Source: an uncultured Candidatus Pelagibacter sp. (lineage in GTDB: Bacteria > Pseudomonadota > Alphaproteobacteria > Pelagibacterales > Pelagibacteraceae). Taken from it: DNA of 38,904 nucleotides. The DNA is taken from NCBI GenBank assembly GCA_905620495.1, contig CAJQTK010000019.1, forward strand, positions 1 through 38,904. The letters are read 5' to 3'. A program made the translations under genes and the position numbers. Below are positions 25,589 to 34,603 of the stretch, piece by piece (position 1 is the first letter of the stretch; every line of letters starts with the position of its first letter). Below the pieces are notes generated by a model. That model worked only from the letters and a program-made list of their open reading frames with translations, was not told the DNA's origin and made no database searches.

Positions 25589-26211
25589 TGAAAATAGATA
25601 AAATAAATTTAGATGGGAAAAAAGGGTCTATTGAAGTTTTAGATAAAATTTTTTCAGCAAAAATAAATAAGAAATTAGTAGATAACGTTTTATACAAAAC
25701 TAACGCTAACTACAAAGGTAGACACGCTAAGACAAAACAGCAGAATGAAATTGCTGGATCTACTTCAAAAATTTATGCTCAAAAAGGAACTGGTGGAGCA
25801 CGTCATGCTAGTAGAAAAGCCCCTATATTTGTTGGTGGTGGTGTTGCACATGGTCCCAAAGGTCAACTGGCTTATAAAAAAAGAAAATTGAACAAAAGTG
25901 AGAAAAAATTAAGCATAGCATCACTGATTACTGAAAAGAATAAACTTAATAATTTATTAATCTTTAGTGATTTTGCTACTGAAATTAAAAAAACTAAAGA
26001 AATGCACTCAATTATTAAAAAATTTGAATTAACTCATTCATTAATAATTCTAGATAAGACTTCAAAAGAAAAAGTTGAAAAATCTATGAGAAACATTCCA
26101 AATGTTAAAGTTACTGACATTAACCACTTTAGCGCTTTTGATATTATCAAATTTAAAAAAGTTGTGTTTACTGAAAGCTCAATAAAAGAACTAGAAAAGA
26201 GATATTCTTAA
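25588..26211 (+). CDS. rplD: 50S ribosomal protein L4
   Basis: This 207-aa protein has the conserved extended loop (GRHAKTKQQNEIAGSTSKIYAQKGTGGARHASRKAP, of which KGTGGARHASRKAP is diagnostic) that reaches the polypeptide exit tunnel, flanked by the globular domain. In E. coli L4 also attenuates the S10 operon, but the leader needed for this is not visible in this window. It is 1 nt overlapped with rplC and 1 nt from rplW. Confidence 0.97.
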   Translation: MKIDKINLDGKKGSIEVLDKIFSAKINKKLVDNVLYKTNANYKGRHAKTKQQNEIAGSTSKIYAQKGTGGARHASRKAPIFVGGGVAHGPKGQLAYKKRKLNKSEKKLSIASLITEKNKLNNLLIFSDFATEIKKTKEMHSIIKKFELTHSLIILDKTSKEKVEKSMRNIPNVKVTDINHFSAFDIIKFKKVVFTESSIKELEKRYS

Positions 26212-26212
26212 A

Positions 26213-26506
26213 ATGGATAAAATACATTTATACGATAAAATTTTATCACCCATGGTGACTGAAAAGTCTACAAATCTATCTGAACAAAATAAGATAGTAT
26301 TTAAAGTCCCAAGAGAAGCTAATAAAACTAATTTAAAAAAGAATATTGAAAAAATATTTAAAGTTAATGTTATTAAAATTAATATTATAAATAAACAAAA
26401 CAGAAAAGTTGTTAAAAGAGGTAAAAAAGTAAATGTTCAAGGATATAAAAAAGCAATTATAACTCTAAAAAAAGGTCAAAGTATTGATCTAACAACAGGA
26501 ATTTAA
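26213..26506 (+). CDS. rplW: 50S ribosomal protein L23
   Basis: This 97-aa protein sits at the tunnel exit and is a docking site for trigger factor and SRP. SPMVTEKSTNL near residue 12, VFKVPREANKTNLKKNIEKIF and VNVIKINIINKQNR are typical, with a basic loop RKVVKRGKKVNVQGYKKAI. Length is normal. It is separated from rplD by 1 nt and from rplB by 3 nt. Confidence 0.97.
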   Translation: MDKIHLYDKILSPMVTEKSTNLSEQNKIVFKVPREANKTNLKKNIEKIFKVNVIKINIINKQNRKVVKRGKKVNVQGYKKAIITLKKGQSIDLTTGI

Positions 26507-26509
26507 ATA

Positions 26510-27355
26510 ATGGCATTAAAAACATTCAAACCATATACAAAATCTACTAGAGGAACAGTTCTTGTTGATAGAACTGGTTTATGGAAAGGCAAACCTTTTA
26601 AAATGCTTGTTGAACCTAAAAATTCAATGCGTGGAAGAAATAACAATGGTCACATCACTTCAAGAAATATGTCAGGTGGCGGACATAAAAAAATGTATAG
26701 ACTTGTTGATTTTTACAGAAAAAAATTCGATGCACCGGGCACTGTTGAACGTATTGAATATGATCCTAATAGATCGTGCTATATTATGCTAATTAAGTTT
26801 GAAGACGGAACTCATTTTTACTATTTAGCGCCTCAAAAAATTAAAGTTGGTGATGTTGTTGAAAATGGTTCTGCTAAAGAGATTAAAGTTGGAAATTGCA
26901 TGCCGTTAAGAGACATTCCTGTTGGTATAAACGTGCACAACGTTGAATTAAATCCAGGCGGTGGTGGAAAAATAGCCAGATCTGCAGGCACCTCTGTTAC
27001 TATAAGTGGTTTAGATGGTAATTATTCATTAGTTAAAATGACATCAGGTGAGGTTAGAAAAATAGATTCAAGATGTATGGCAACAATCGGTGTTTTGTCA
27101 AACCCAGACCAAAAAAATATTAAAATTGGTAAAGCTGGAAGATCAAGATGGTTAGGCAGAAGACCTCATACCAGAGGAGTTGTGATGAACCCAGTTGATC
27201 ACCCACACGGTGGTGGTGAAGGTAAGAGTGCTGGAGGTAGACACCCAGTATCACCTACAGGTCAAGGTGCAAAAGGATTAAAAACAAGAACAAACGCAAG
27301 AACAGATAAGTTTATAGTTAAAAGAAGAAATAAAAGAAAGGATACTAAAAAATAA
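26510..27355 (+). CDS. rplB: 50S ribosomal protein L2
   Basis: This 281-aa protein binds near the peptidyl-transferase centre and supports subunit association. Conserved segments are [42 protein letters not shown] and [20 protein letters not shown], including the functionally important His of DHPHGGG. The C-terminal [18 protein letters not shown] is basic, as usual. Its stop overlaps rpsS (TAATG). Confidence 0.98.
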   Translation: MALKTFKPYTKSTRGTVLVDRTGLWKGKPFKMLVEPKNSMRGRNNNGHITSRNMSGGGHKKMYRLVDFYRKKFDAPGTVERIEYDPNRSCYIMLIKFEDGTHFYYLAPQKIKVGDVVENGSAKEIKVGNCMPLRDIPVGINVHNVELNPGGGGKIARSAGTSVTISGLDGNYSLVKMTSGEVRKIDSRCMATIGVLSNPDQKNIKIGKAGRSRWLGRRPHTRGVVMNPVDHPHGGGEGKSAGGRHPVSPTGQGAKGLKTRTNARTDKFIVKRRNKRKDTKK

Positions 27356-27651
27356 TGGCTAGATCAGTATGGAAAGGTCCTTTTGTTGAAGAGAGCTTAA
27401 TTAAAAAAGTTGAAAAACAAAAATTAGACCCAAAAAAAATGCCAATTAAAACTTGGTCAAGAAAATCAACCATAATTCCTGAATTTATTGGTGTTAGTTT
27501 TTTGATTTATAATGGAAAGAAATTTATACCAGTTACCATTTCTGAAGATATGGTTGGACACAAACTTGGTGAGTTTTCACCAACAAGAACATTTTTTGGT
27601 CATACGCCTGCAGATAAAAAAGCTAAACCCGCAACAGCAGCTAAGAAATAA
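27355..27651 (+). CDS. rpsS: 30S ribosomal protein S19
   Basis: This 98-aa protein of the 30S head contacts S13 and the A-site finger. [33 protein letters not shown] and [18 protein letters not shown] are family signatures. A short Lys/Ala tail ([13 protein letters not shown]) follows. It is overlapped by 1 nt with rplB and joined to rplV through TAATTATG. Confidence 0.98.
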   Translation: MARSVWKGPFVEESLIKKVEKQKLDPKKMPIKTWSRKSTIIPEFIGVSFLIYNGKKFIPVTISEDMVGHKLGEFSPTRTFFGHTPADKKAKPATAAKK

Positions 27652-27653
27652 TT

Positions 27654-28052
27654 ATGAATAAGAAAAAGAAAATTAATAGAGTTAAAGTAGACACAGTTAG
27701 ATCAGTAAATAATAATATTAGATCTAGTGTAAGAAAACTTAATCCAATTCTTAAGGCAATTGTTGGAAAAAAAGTTGATGTTGCTATTAGAGAATTACAA
27801 TTTTCTGCAAAAAGAATAACTAGAGAAATTAGAAAAACAGTTTCATCAGCTATTGCTAATGCTGAAAATAATAATCAATATGATATTGATAAGTTAATTG
27901 TTAAAGAAGCTTATTGTGGAAAAAAAGTTGTTATGAAAAGATTTAGACCTAGAGCAAAAGGTAGAGCTGCACCAATTTTAAAACCATATTCAACAATTAC
28001 AATTATATTATCAGAAGCAAAACAAATGGAGAGTCATGGGACAAAAAGTTAA
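27654..28052 (+). CDS. rplV: 50S ribosomal protein L22
   Basis: This 132-aa protein has a tunnel-lining beta-hairpin; the conserved region [24 protein letters not shown] is diagnostic, preceded by AIANAENN. It is somewhat longer than the 110-aa E. coli L22, mainly from a basic N-terminus and the C-terminal QMESHGTKS, which is encoded over the start of rpsC. The 17-nt overlap with rpsC is the largest between r-protein genes here. Confidence 0.96.
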   Translation: MNKKKKINRVKVDTVRSVNNNIRSSVRKLNPILKAIVGKKVDVAIRELQFSAKRITREIRKTVSSAIANAENNNQYDIDKLIVKEAYCGKKVVMKRFRPRAKGRAAPILKPYSTITIILSEAKQMESHGTKS

Positions 28053-28716
28053 TCCAATAGGTTTTAGACTTGGTGTAAATAGAGGTTGGGACTCTGTTTG
28101 GTATGCTAAAAAGAAAGATTTTGGAAATTATTTAATTGAGGATTTTAAAATTAGAGCTTACATCAAAAAAAATGTAGTTAACTCTGGTGTATCAAAAGTG
28201 ATGATTGAAAGAACTTCAAATAAATGTTTTGTTACAATCTATACTTCAAGACCAGGATTTGTTATTGGTAAAAAAGGTAGTGATATTGATAAAATTAAAA
28301 ATAATTTATCTAAATTTACTAGCAATGAAGTATCACTAAATATTAAAGAGGTTAAAAAACCAGAAACTAACGCTTTTTTAGTGGCTGAAAATATTGCGCA
28401 ACAGCTTATAAAAAGAATATCGTACAGAAGAGCAATGAAGAGAGCTATGCAGTCTTGTATGAGATTAGGTGCCAAAGGAATTAAAGTTTCAATAAGCGGT
28501 AGACTTGGTGGAAATGAAATAGCAAGAACAGAATGGTTGAGAGAGGGTAGCATTCCTTCACATACATTAAGAGCTGATATTGATTATGATGAAGCTGAAG
28601 CTTTAACAACTTTTGGAATAATTGGAATTAAAGTTTGGATTTACAAAGGTGAAGTATTTGCAAGAGAATTCAGTCAAGAAACAAATAAGGTAGTACCTAA
28701 AGAGGCTAAAGAATAA
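28036..28716 (+). CDS. rpsC: 30S ribosomal protein S3
   Basis: This 226-aa protein has [20 protein letters not shown] at the N-terminus, the KH domain ([19 protein letters not shown], about 73-91) and the C-terminal domain ([39 protein letters not shown]). S3 lines the mRNA entry channel and has helicase-related basic residues. The ATG at 28036 is fixed by the invariant MGQKVNP and lies inside rplV. It joins rplP via TAATTATG. Confidence 0.98.
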   Translation: MGQKVNPIGFRLGVNRGWDSVWYAKKKDFGNYLIEDFKIRAYIKKNVVNSGVSKVMIERTSNKCFVTIYTSRPGFVIGKKGSDIDKIKNNLSKFTSNEVSLNIKEVKKPETNAFLVAENIAQQLIKRISYRRAMKRAMQSCMRLGAKGIKVSISGRLGGNEIARTEWLREGSIPSHTLRADIDYDEAEALTTFGIIGIKVWIYKGEVFAREFSQETNKVVPKEAKE

Positions 28717-28718
28717 TT

Positions 28719-29132
28719 ATGTTATTACAACCAGTTAGAACAAAATATAGAAAAGCTCACAAAGGTAGAATTCACGGGACTGCTACTCGTGCTGCAAAGA
28801 TCAATTATGGTTCATTTGCATTAAAAGCGATGGCACCTGAAAGAATTATTGGAAAACAAATTGAAGCTGCAAGAGTTGCTTTAACTAGACATATGAAAAG
28901 ACAAGGTCGTGTTTGGACTAGAATTTTTCCTAATATCCCAGTTTCTAAGAAGCCCGTTGAAGTACGTATGGGTAAAGGTAAGGGTGCTCCTGAGTACTGG
29001 GCATGTAGAGTTAAACCAGGTAGAATCTTATTTGAAATTGATGGTGTTTCAGAAGCAATTGCTAAAGAAGCGCTTTATAAAGCATCTGCAAAATTACCAA
29101 TTAAAACTAAATTTATAAAAAGATTTGTATAA
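28719..29132 (+). CDS. rplP: 50S ribosomal protein L16
   Basis: This 137-aa protein binds near the A-site tRNA elbow and is added late in 50S assembly. [26 protein letters not shown]-like [23 protein letters not shown] and [24 protein letters not shown] are clear family marks. Length is standard. It is followed directly by rpmC, whose start is 2 nt beyond the stop. Confidence 0.98.
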   Translation: MLLQPVRTKYRKAHKGRIHGTATRAAKINYGSFALKAMAPERIIGKQIEAARVALTRHMKRQGRVWTRIFPNIPVSKKPVEVRMGKGKGAPEYWACRVKPGRILFEIDGVSEAIAKEALYKASAKLPIKTKFIKRFV

Positions 29133-29133
29133 T

Positions 29134-29325
29134 ATGAAAAAGCAAGAAATTAAAAAATTATCTAAAGACGAAGTTATAAAAAATATAGATAAATTAAAAA
29201 AAGATTTATTTAATTTTAGATTTCAAAAAATTAATTCAGAAATTAAAGATCCATCTAAAATTGGACAAACAAAAAAAACAATAGCTAGATTAAAAACTAC
29301 ACTAAAGGAAAAATTAAATGCCTAA
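29134..29325 (+). CDS. rpmC: 50S ribosomal protein L29
   Basis: This 63-aa two-helix protein lies near the tunnel exit beside L23. The track begins at a TTG (29125) inside rplP; I choose the ATG at 29134, which gives MKKQEIKKLSKDEV and a normal length. KDLFNFRFQKINSE and KTIARLKTTLKE are the usual conserved helices. Its end overlaps rpsQ by 8 nt. Confidence 0.93.
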   Translation: MKKQEIKKLSKDEVIKNIDKLKKDLFNFRFQKINSEIKDPSKIGQTKKTIARLKTTLKEKLNA

Positions 29326-29554
29326 GAAAATATTAACAGGAGTGGTTACTAGTGATAAATCTAATAAAACTATTACTGTTGCAGTTGAGAGAAAATACTC
29401 TCATCCAGTATTAAAAAAAGTTGTTAAGGTGAAAAAAAAATACAATGCTCACGATGAAAACAATAAGTTTAAAACTGGAGACACTGTTTCAATTGTTGAA
29501 TGCAAACCTTTCTCTAAAAATAAAAAGTTTCAAGTAATGGATGGTTCTAAATGA
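29318..29554 (+). CDS. rpsQ: 30S ribosomal protein S17
   Basis: This 78-aa OB-fold protein binds 16S rRNA helices 7 and 11. [21 protein letters not shown] and [23 protein letters not shown] match the family. Length is normal. It overlaps rpmC by 8 nt and rplN by 4 nt (ATGA). Confidence 0.97.
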   Translation: MPKKILTGVVTSDKSNKTITVAVERKYSHPVLKKVVKVKKKYNAHDENNKFKTGDTVSIVECKPFSKNKKFQVMDGSK

Positions 29555-29919
29555 TACAGGTACAAACTGAGATGTTAGTTGCGGATAATACAGGTGCAAA
29601 AAGAATTGAATGTATTAAGGTTTTAGGTGGTTCAAAGCGTAGATATGCTAGCATTGGTGACACTATCGTTGTTGCTGTAAAAGAGGCCATACCTAAAGGT
29701 AAAGTAAAAAAAGGTTCGGTGCACAAGGCAGTTGTAGTTCGTGTTAAATATGGAATTCATAGAGAAGATGGATCAAAGGTAAAATTTGATAACAATGCTG
29801 CAGTTTTGGTTGATGACAAAGGTGAACCGGTTGGAACCAGAATTTTTGGTCCAGTTACTAGAGAATTAAGAAATAGAGGTCAAATGAAAATAATTTCATT
29901 GGCTCCTGAGGTATTATAA
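29551..29919 (+). CDS. rplN: 50S ribosomal protein L14
   Basis: This 122-aa protein forms intersubunit bridges with 16S rRNA and is the docking site of Rsf[23 protein letters not shown] at the start (invariant core VADNTGAK), [14 protein letters not shown], and [13 protein letters not shown] near the C-terminus are diagnostic. Length is exactly typical. It overlaps rpsQ by ATGA and precedes rplX by 1 nt. Confidence 0.98.
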   Translation: MIQVQTEMLVADNTGAKRIECIKVLGGSKRRYASIGDTIVVAVKEAIPKGKVKKGSVHKAVVVRVKYGIHREDGSKVKFDNNAAVLVDDKGEPVGTRIFGPVTRELRNRGQMKIISLAPEVL

Positions 29920-29920
29920 A

Positions 29921-30169
29921 ATGATTAAAAAAGGTTCTAAAGTAAAGGTGTTAACTGGAAGAGATAAAAAAAAAGAAGGTGAAGTTATTGAGATAGACAG
30001 ACCCAATAACAGAGCAAAAGTTCAAGGAATTAATATTGTGAAAAAGCATGTGAAGACTACAAAAGAAAAAAAAGGTGGAATTATTTCTAAAGAAAGCTTT
30101 ATTCATATTTCAAACCTTACACTTGTTGATGCAAAAGAAAAAATAAAAAAAACTGAGGCTAAAAAATAA
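29921..30169 (+). CDS. rplX: 50S ribosomal protein L24 (C-terminally short)
   Basis: This 82-aa protein starts 50S assembly together with L3. The KOW domain ([20 protein letters not shown]) and [12 protein letters not shown] are normal, as is [19 protein letters not shown]. After that the usual C-terminal strands (in E. coli about 20 more residues with FRFEDGKKVR) are replaced by a Lys-rich end, [12 protein letters not shown]. The stop overlaps rplE as TAATG, so the short form is genuine in this sequence and not an obvious frameshift. Confidence 0.94.
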   Translation: MIKKGSKVKVLTGRDKKKEGEVIEIDRPNNRAKVQGINIVKKHVKTTKEKKGGIISKESFIHISNLTLVDAKEKIKKTEAKK

Positions 30170-30723
30170 TGACACCAAGATTAAAAGAACTTTATTATAA
30201 AGAAATTCAGCCTGCTCTTAAAGAGCAATTAGGATTTAAAAATACCTTTCAAGGACCAAAACTACTTAAAGTTGTTATTAATATGGGCTTAGGTCTTGAC
30301 GGTGCTGATACTAAAATTATGAAATCTACTGAAGAAGATTTGGGAAAAATTACAGGACAAAAACCTACAGTTACAAAATTTAAGAAATCGGTTGCCAACT
30401 TTAAAACAAGAAAAGGTGCTAATGCAGGTTTAAAAGTTACTTTAAGAGGTAACAAAATGTATGAATTTATTGATAGATTAGTTAACATTGCGCTACCTAG
30501 AATTAAAGATTTTAGAGGCCTATCACCAAAAGGTTTTGATAAATTTGGTAATTACACTTTCGGAATTAAAGAGCATATAATTTTTCCTGAAGTTAATTTT
30601 GACAGAATAGACAAAATTAGAGGTCTTGATGTGGTGGTTGTAATTGCTGCTATGAATAAAGACCATAGTTTTGCACTTTTAGAGAAATTAAATTTTCCAT
30701 TTATTAAAAAAGGAGACAATTAA
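30169..30723 (+). CDS. rplE: 50S ribosomal protein L5
   Basis: This 184-aa protein binds 5S rRNA and contacts the P-site tRNA. The N-terminal LKELYYKEIQPALKEQLGF, KVVINMGLG, TGQKPTVTKFKKSVANFKTRKG and GNYTFGIKEHIIFPEV are hallmark segments. Length is standard. It overlaps rplX by 1 nt and precedes rpsN by 2 nt. Confidence 0.98.
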   Translation: MTPRLKELYYKEIQPALKEQLGFKNTFQGPKLLKVVINMGLGLDGADTKIMKSTEEDLGKITGQKPTVTKFKKSVANFKTRKGANAGLKVTLRGNKMYEFIDRLVNIALPRIKDFRGLSPKGFDKFGNYTFGIKEHIIFPEVNFDRIDKIRGLDVVVVIAAMNKDHSFALLEKLNFPFIKKGDN

Positions 30724-30725
30724 AA

Positions 30726-31031
30726 ATGGCTAAAGTAAGCGCAGTTCAAAAAAATGATAAAAGAATTAAACTTTCAGATAGACTCTTTAAAAAAAGACTT
30801 GCTTTGAAAAAAATTATTATGGATAAGAAAATTTCTCTAGAAGAAAGATTCAAAGCACAACAAAAATTATCTAATTTGCCTAGAAACTCTGCAAAAAATA
30901 GAGTGATGAATAGGTGTCAAATCACTGGAAGACCACATGGTGTTTACAGAAAATTAAAAATATCAAGAATAGCTTTAAGAGACTTAGGATTACATGGATT
31001 AATTCCAGGTATGACGAAGTCGAGCTGGTAG
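30726..31031 (+). CDS. rpsN: 30S ribosomal protein S14 (zinc-free form)
   Basis: This 101-aa protein is the long form of S14 with a single Cys instead of a CxxC zinc site (MNRCQITGRPHGVYRKLKISR). It ends LIPGMTKSSW, the normal C-terminus. S14 helps form the 30S head near the A site. The following gap of 10 nt before rpsH is the longest in the S10-spc part and contains GAAAGGA, a plausible Shine-Dalgarno. Confidence 0.97.
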   Translation: MAKVSAVQKNDKRIKLSDRLFKKRLALKKIIMDKKISLEERFKAQQKLSNLPRNSAKNRVMNRCQITGRPHGVYRKLKISRIALRDLGLHGLIPGMTKSSW

Positions 31032-31041
31032 AAAGGAATAT

Positions 31042-31437
31042 ATGAGTTTAAGTGACCCAATTGGGGATATGATCGCAAGAATAAAGAATGCTTTAGTGAG
31101 AAATCACAAAAAAGTTGCACTGCCATCTTCTAATTTTAAAGTGAAAATTGCAGATATTTTAAAAAATGAAGGATTTATCAAAGAATATAAAATTGATACA
31201 GCTGACAAAAAACCAGTTTTATCTATTGATTTAAAATATTATTCAGGAAATCCAGTTATTAGTACTTTTGAAAGAGTATCAAAACCAGGCAGAAGAATAT
31301 TCTCAAGCGCTGATAGTTTGCCAAAAATTAATGGTGGTCTTGGTGTTGCAATAGTCTCTACTCCAAAAGGTGTAATGACAGATGTAGATGCTAGAAAACA
31401 AAAAGTTGGTGGCGAAATAATCTGTAAGGTATTTTAA
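31042..31437 (+). CDS. rpsH: 30S ribosomal protein S8
   Basis: This 131-aa protein binds 16S rRNA helix 21. SDPIGDMIARIKNALVRNHKKV, GFIKEYKI and the C-terminal GVAIVSTPKGVMTDVDARKQKVGGEIICKVF fit the family. In E. coli S8 represses the spc operon at rplE; the same control is not evident here because rplX and rplE overlap. The gene joins rplF as TAATG. Confidence 0.98.
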   Translation: MSLSDPIGDMIARIKNALVRNHKKVALPSSNFKVKIADILKNEGFIKEYKIDTADKKPVLSIDLKYYSGNPVISTFERVSKPGRRIFSSADSLPKINGGLGVAIVSTPKGVMTDVDARKQKVGGEIICKVF

Positions 31438-31976
31438 TGTCTAAAATTGGTAAAATAAGTATTTCAATTCCTGAAAAAGTTAAGGCAGTACTTTCGGGTA
31501 ATGTTCTTAATATTGAAGGGCCATTAGGGAAAAAATCACTTAATGTTGACTTAGAAATGTTTAATCTTGATATTACCGAAGGAAAAGAAATTTCAATCAA
31601 ACCCAAAAAAGTTGATCGAGATTCAAAAAGATTATGGGGTATGAATAGAAGCTTAATCAATAATGCCGTGATTGGTTCAAGTACTGGTTATGAAAAAATA
31701 CTTGAACTAGTGGGTGTTGGTCATAGAGCTGCATTGAAGGATAAAGTTTTAAATTTACAACTTGGTTATAGTCACGATATAAACTTTGATATACCTGAGG
31801 GTATAAAAATTGTTGTTGAAAAACAAACAACAGTTAAAGTTAGCGGGTCTGACAAACAACAAGTAGGTATGGTTTGTTCAAAGATTAAGTCTTTTAGAAA
31901 ACCAGAACCTTATAAAGGTAAAGGGATTAGAGAAAAAGGTCAGTATATATTAAGAAAAGAAGGAAAGAAAAAATAA
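31437..31976 (+). CDS. rplF: 50S ribosomal protein L6
   Basis: This 179-aa protein has two homologous domains and lies near the factor-binding site. [42 protein letters not shown] and the basic C-terminus [26 protein letters not shown] (core PEPYKGKGI) are diagnostic. It overlaps both rpsH and rplR by 1 nt. Confidence 0.98.
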   Translation: MSKIGKISISIPEKVKAVLSGNVLNIEGPLGKKSLNVDLEMFNLDITEGKEISIKPKKVDRDSKRLWGMNRSLINNAVIGSSTGYEKILELVGVGHRAALKDKVLNLQLGYSHDINFDIPEGIKIVVEKQTTVKVSGSDKQQVGMVCSKIKSFRKPEPYKGKGIREKGQYILRKEGKKK

Positions 31977-32332
31977 TGAAAATAAATGCTATTGAAAGAA
32001 AAAAGTTCAGAGTAACAAATAAAGTTAAAAAAGTTTCATCTCCTGATAGATTTAGATTAAGTATTTCGAGATCTGCAAAAAATATTTCTGCTCAAATAAT
32101 TGATGATGTTAAAAATATTACATTACTTTCTTCTTCTTCAATTGAAAAAGACATCAAAGCTATGGACAAAATCAACAAAACTGAAATTTCTAAAATTGTT
32201 GCTGAAAAGTTAGCAAAAAAAGCTGTAGAGAAAAAAATAACAAAGATCTATTTTGATAGAGGTGTTTATAAATATCATGGTAGAGTTAAGGCATTCGCTG
32301 AAACATTACGTAAAAATGGGATGGAGTTTTAA
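31976..32332 (+). CDS. rplR: 50S ribosomal protein L18
   Basis: This 118-aa 5S rRNA-binding protein has [19 protein letters not shown] and [28 protein letters not shown], the last being the near-invariant C-terminus. Length is standard. It is joined to rpsE through TAATTATG. Confidence 0.98.
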   Translation: MKINAIERKKFRVTNKVKKVSSPDRFRLSISRSAKNISAQIIDDVKNITLLSSSSIEKDIKAMDKINKTEISKIVAEKLAKKAVEKKITKIYFDRGVYKYHGRVKAFAETLRKNGMEF

Positions 32333-32334
32333 TT

Positions 32335-32847
32335 ATGGATTTTAAAAAGAAAAATGACGATGGTATTGTTGAAAAACTAGTTCATATTAACAGAATTACA
32401 AAAGTTGTAAAAGGTGGACGTAGATTTGGTTTTTCAGCACTAGTAGTCGTGGGTAATCAAGAGGGAAAAATTGGTGTAGCTCACGCAAAAGCTAAACAAG
32501 TCCCTGATGCAATTAAAAAAGCAAATGAAACTGCTAGAAGAGTTTTAATTCATATTCCTCTAAGAGAAGGAAGAACTATTCATCATGATGTTTATGGAAA
32601 AGATGGCGCAGGTAAAATTATTTTAAGATCTGCTCCTAAAGGAACTGGTATTATTGCGGGCGGTCCAGTTAGAGCTGTTTGCGAAGTTTTAGGAATTAAA
32701 GATATAGTTGCTAAATCAATGGGAACATCAAACCCCCACAACATGATAAGAGCTACAATGAAGGCTCTTTCAAAACAAAATTCACCAAAACATATAGCAA
32801 CAATTAGAAATAAAAAAATTTCTGACGTAATAGAAAAAAGAGGATAA
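32335..32847 (+). CDS. rpsE: 30S ribosomal protein S5
   Basis: This 170-aa protein affects decoding accuracy and the mRNA entry site. [27 protein letters not shown] and [21 protein letters not shown] form the dsRBD-like N-terminal domain. [35 protein letters not shown] forms the C-terminal domain (diagnostic core [11 protein letters not shown]). Its stop overlaps rplO directly, leaving no room for rpmD (L30), which sits between these genes in most proteobacteria. Confidence 0.98.
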   Translation: MDFKKKNDDGIVEKLVHINRITKVVKGGRRFGFSALVVVGNQEGKIGVAHAKAKQVPDAIKKANETARRVLIHIPLREGRTIHHDVYGKDGAGKIILRSAPKGTGIIAGGPVRAVCEVLGIKDIVAKSMGTSNPHNMIRATMKALSKQNSPKHIATIRNKKISDVIEKRG

Positions 32848-33308
32848 TGAGCACATTAAATACTACTGGAAAAGTTTTATACAAAAAGAAAATGAGAGTT
32901 GGTCGAGGTATTGGATCAGGAAAAGGTAAAACTTCTGGAAGAGGAGTTAAGGGTCAAAAATCTAGATCTGGTGTAGCCATCAAAGCTTTTGAGGGTGGAC
33001 AAATGCCTTTATATAGAAGATTACCTAAAAGAGGATTTAATGCAATTAAGAGATACCAAGCTATTATAGCAATAATGAACTTAGAAAAAATTCAATCATA
33101 TATTGATGAAAAAACTATTAATTCAAGCGATATAATAAACATGGCTTTGCTTATAAAATTGAAATTAATCAATAAAAATTCTCAAAAATTAAAAATACTT
33201 GGTACGGGTGATATTAAAGATAAAATTAGCATTGAAGCTGATCTAATATCAAAAGCTGCTGTAGTTAAATTAGAGAAAGCTGGCGGCACAATACAGCTAA
33301 AAAAATAA
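32847..33308 (+). CDS. rplO: 50S ribosomal protein L15
   Basis: This 153-aa protein has the Gly/Arg-rich extended N-terminal region (RVGRGIGSGKGKTSGRGVKG, KSRSG) that threads into 23S rRNA and a globular C-terminal domain ending KAGGTIQLKK. FEGGQMPLYRRLPKRGF is also diagnostic. It directly follows rpsE with a 1-nt overlap; a GAGGA element lies just upstream of the ATG. Confidence 0.97.
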   Translation: MSTLNTTGKVLYKKKMRVGRGIGSGKGKTSGRGVKGQKSRSGVAIKAFEGGQMPLYRRLPKRGFNAIKRYQAIIAIMNLEKIQSYIDEKTINSSDIINMALLIKLKLINKNSQKLKILGTGDIKDKISIEADLISKAAVVKLEKAGGTIQLKK

Positions 33309-33318
33309 TTAAGATATT

Positions 33319-34599
33319 ATGAGCTCATCTTCTCAAACTAATGATCTTAAAAACAGAATAATTTTCACAATATTTATTTTAGCAGTTTATAGATTTGGTA
33401 CTTTTGTACCTATTCCAGGTATTGATCCTGAACAATTACAAACAATGATGAGTGGCAATCAAAAAGGGTTACTTGGAATGTTTAATGTTTTTTCTGGTGG
33501 AGCAGTGAGTAGAATGGCAATTTTTGCACTTGGAATAATGCCATATATTTCCTCATCTATTATCGTTCAATTACTAACTGGGGTATCTGATTATTTTAAA
33601 AATTTAAAAGCTCAGGGTGAAAATGGTAGAGCTAAAATTACGCAAATAACAAGATATGGTACTGTTTTGTTAGCTACCATCCAAGGTTATGGATTATCTA
33701 TAGGTTTACAATCTTCTGCTGATTTAGTTATTAATCCAGGTTTATTTTTTACAGTAACAGCGGTCGCAACTATTGTTGCAGGAACAATGTTTCTGATGTG
33801 GTTGGGTGAGCAAATCACTCAAAGAGGTATTGGTAATGGTATTTCATTGATTATTTTTGCTGGTATTGTTGCTGAAATTCCAAGAGCTTTAGTAACCACA
33901 TTTGAGTTGGGTAGAACTGGTGCCGTCTCTACAATCATGATTATTGGAATTTTTGTATTATTAGTTGGAACGATTATGTTTATTGTTTTCATGGAAAGAG
34001 CATTAAGAAAAATTCTAATAAATTACCCCAAAAGACAAATGGGAAACAAAATGTATGGTGGGGAATCTTCTCACTTACCGTTAAAGATTAACCAGGCAGG
34101 TGTTATACCAGCAATTTTTGCATCAGCTTTATTGCTTTTACCTGTAACCTTTTCTAATTTTAGCTTTTCAGATAACGATACTTTCTTAAACATAAGTTCA
34201 TACTTTACTCAAGGGCAACCTCTTTACATGCTCCTATATGCTTCTGGAATAGTTTTTTTTACTTTTTTCTATACCTCAATTACTTTTAACCCAACAGAGA
34301 CTGCTGATAATCTAAGAAAATATGGTGGCTTTGTACCAGGGATTAGACCCGGTGAAAACACTGCACTATACATAGAAAAAATTGTAACTAAACTTACAAC
34401 AATAGGTGCTCTTTATTTAACTATTGTATGTTTGATGCCTGAGTTTTTAATTGCAAATTACCCAATACCTTTTTACTTAGGTGGTACTTCAATTTTAATT
34501 GTTGTTGTGGTTGCAATTGATACAGTAACCCAAATACAAACTAGATTAATGAGTTCACAATATGAGCAATTAATAAAAAAAACAAAATTCGGTAAATAA
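33319..34599 (+). CDS. secY: Preprotein translocase subunit SecY
   Basis: This 426-aa inner-membrane protein has ten predicted membrane helices and forms the translocation channel with SecE (gene at 10404) and SecG. FGTFVPIPGIDP near the start, GIMPYISSSIIVQLLTG, GEQITQRGIGNGISLIIFAGI and GFVPGIRPGENTALYIEK are typical landmarks. Length is normal. It follows rplO by 10 nt and precedes adk by 4 nt. No rpmJ is present after it. Confidence 0.98.
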   Translation: MSSSSQTNDLKNRIIFTIFILAVYRFGTFVPIPGIDPEQLQTMMSGNQKGLLGMFNVFSGGAVSRMAIFALGIMPYISSSIIVQLLTGVSDYFKNLKAQGENGRAKITQITRYGTVLLATIQGYGLSIGLQSSADLVINPGLFFTVTAVATIVAGTMFLMWLGEQITQRGIGNGISLIIFAGIVAEIPRALVTTFELGRTGAVSTIMIIGIFVLLVGTIMFIVFMERALRKILINYPKRQMGNKMYGGESSHLPLKINQAGVIPAIFASALLLLPVTFSNFSFSDNDTFLNISSYFTQGQPLYMLLYASGIVFFTFFYTSITFNPTETADNLRKYGGFVPGIRPGENTALYIEKIVTKLTTIGALYLTIVCLMPEFLIANYPIPFYLGGTSILIVVVVAIDTVTQIQTRLMSSQYEQLIKKTKFGK

Positions 34600-34603
34600 T
34601 TCT

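Noticed and set aside
29125-29133. TTG start of rpmC given by the ORF track
   Set aside because: It lies inside rplP, and the ATG at 29134 gives the normal L29 N-terminus and length.
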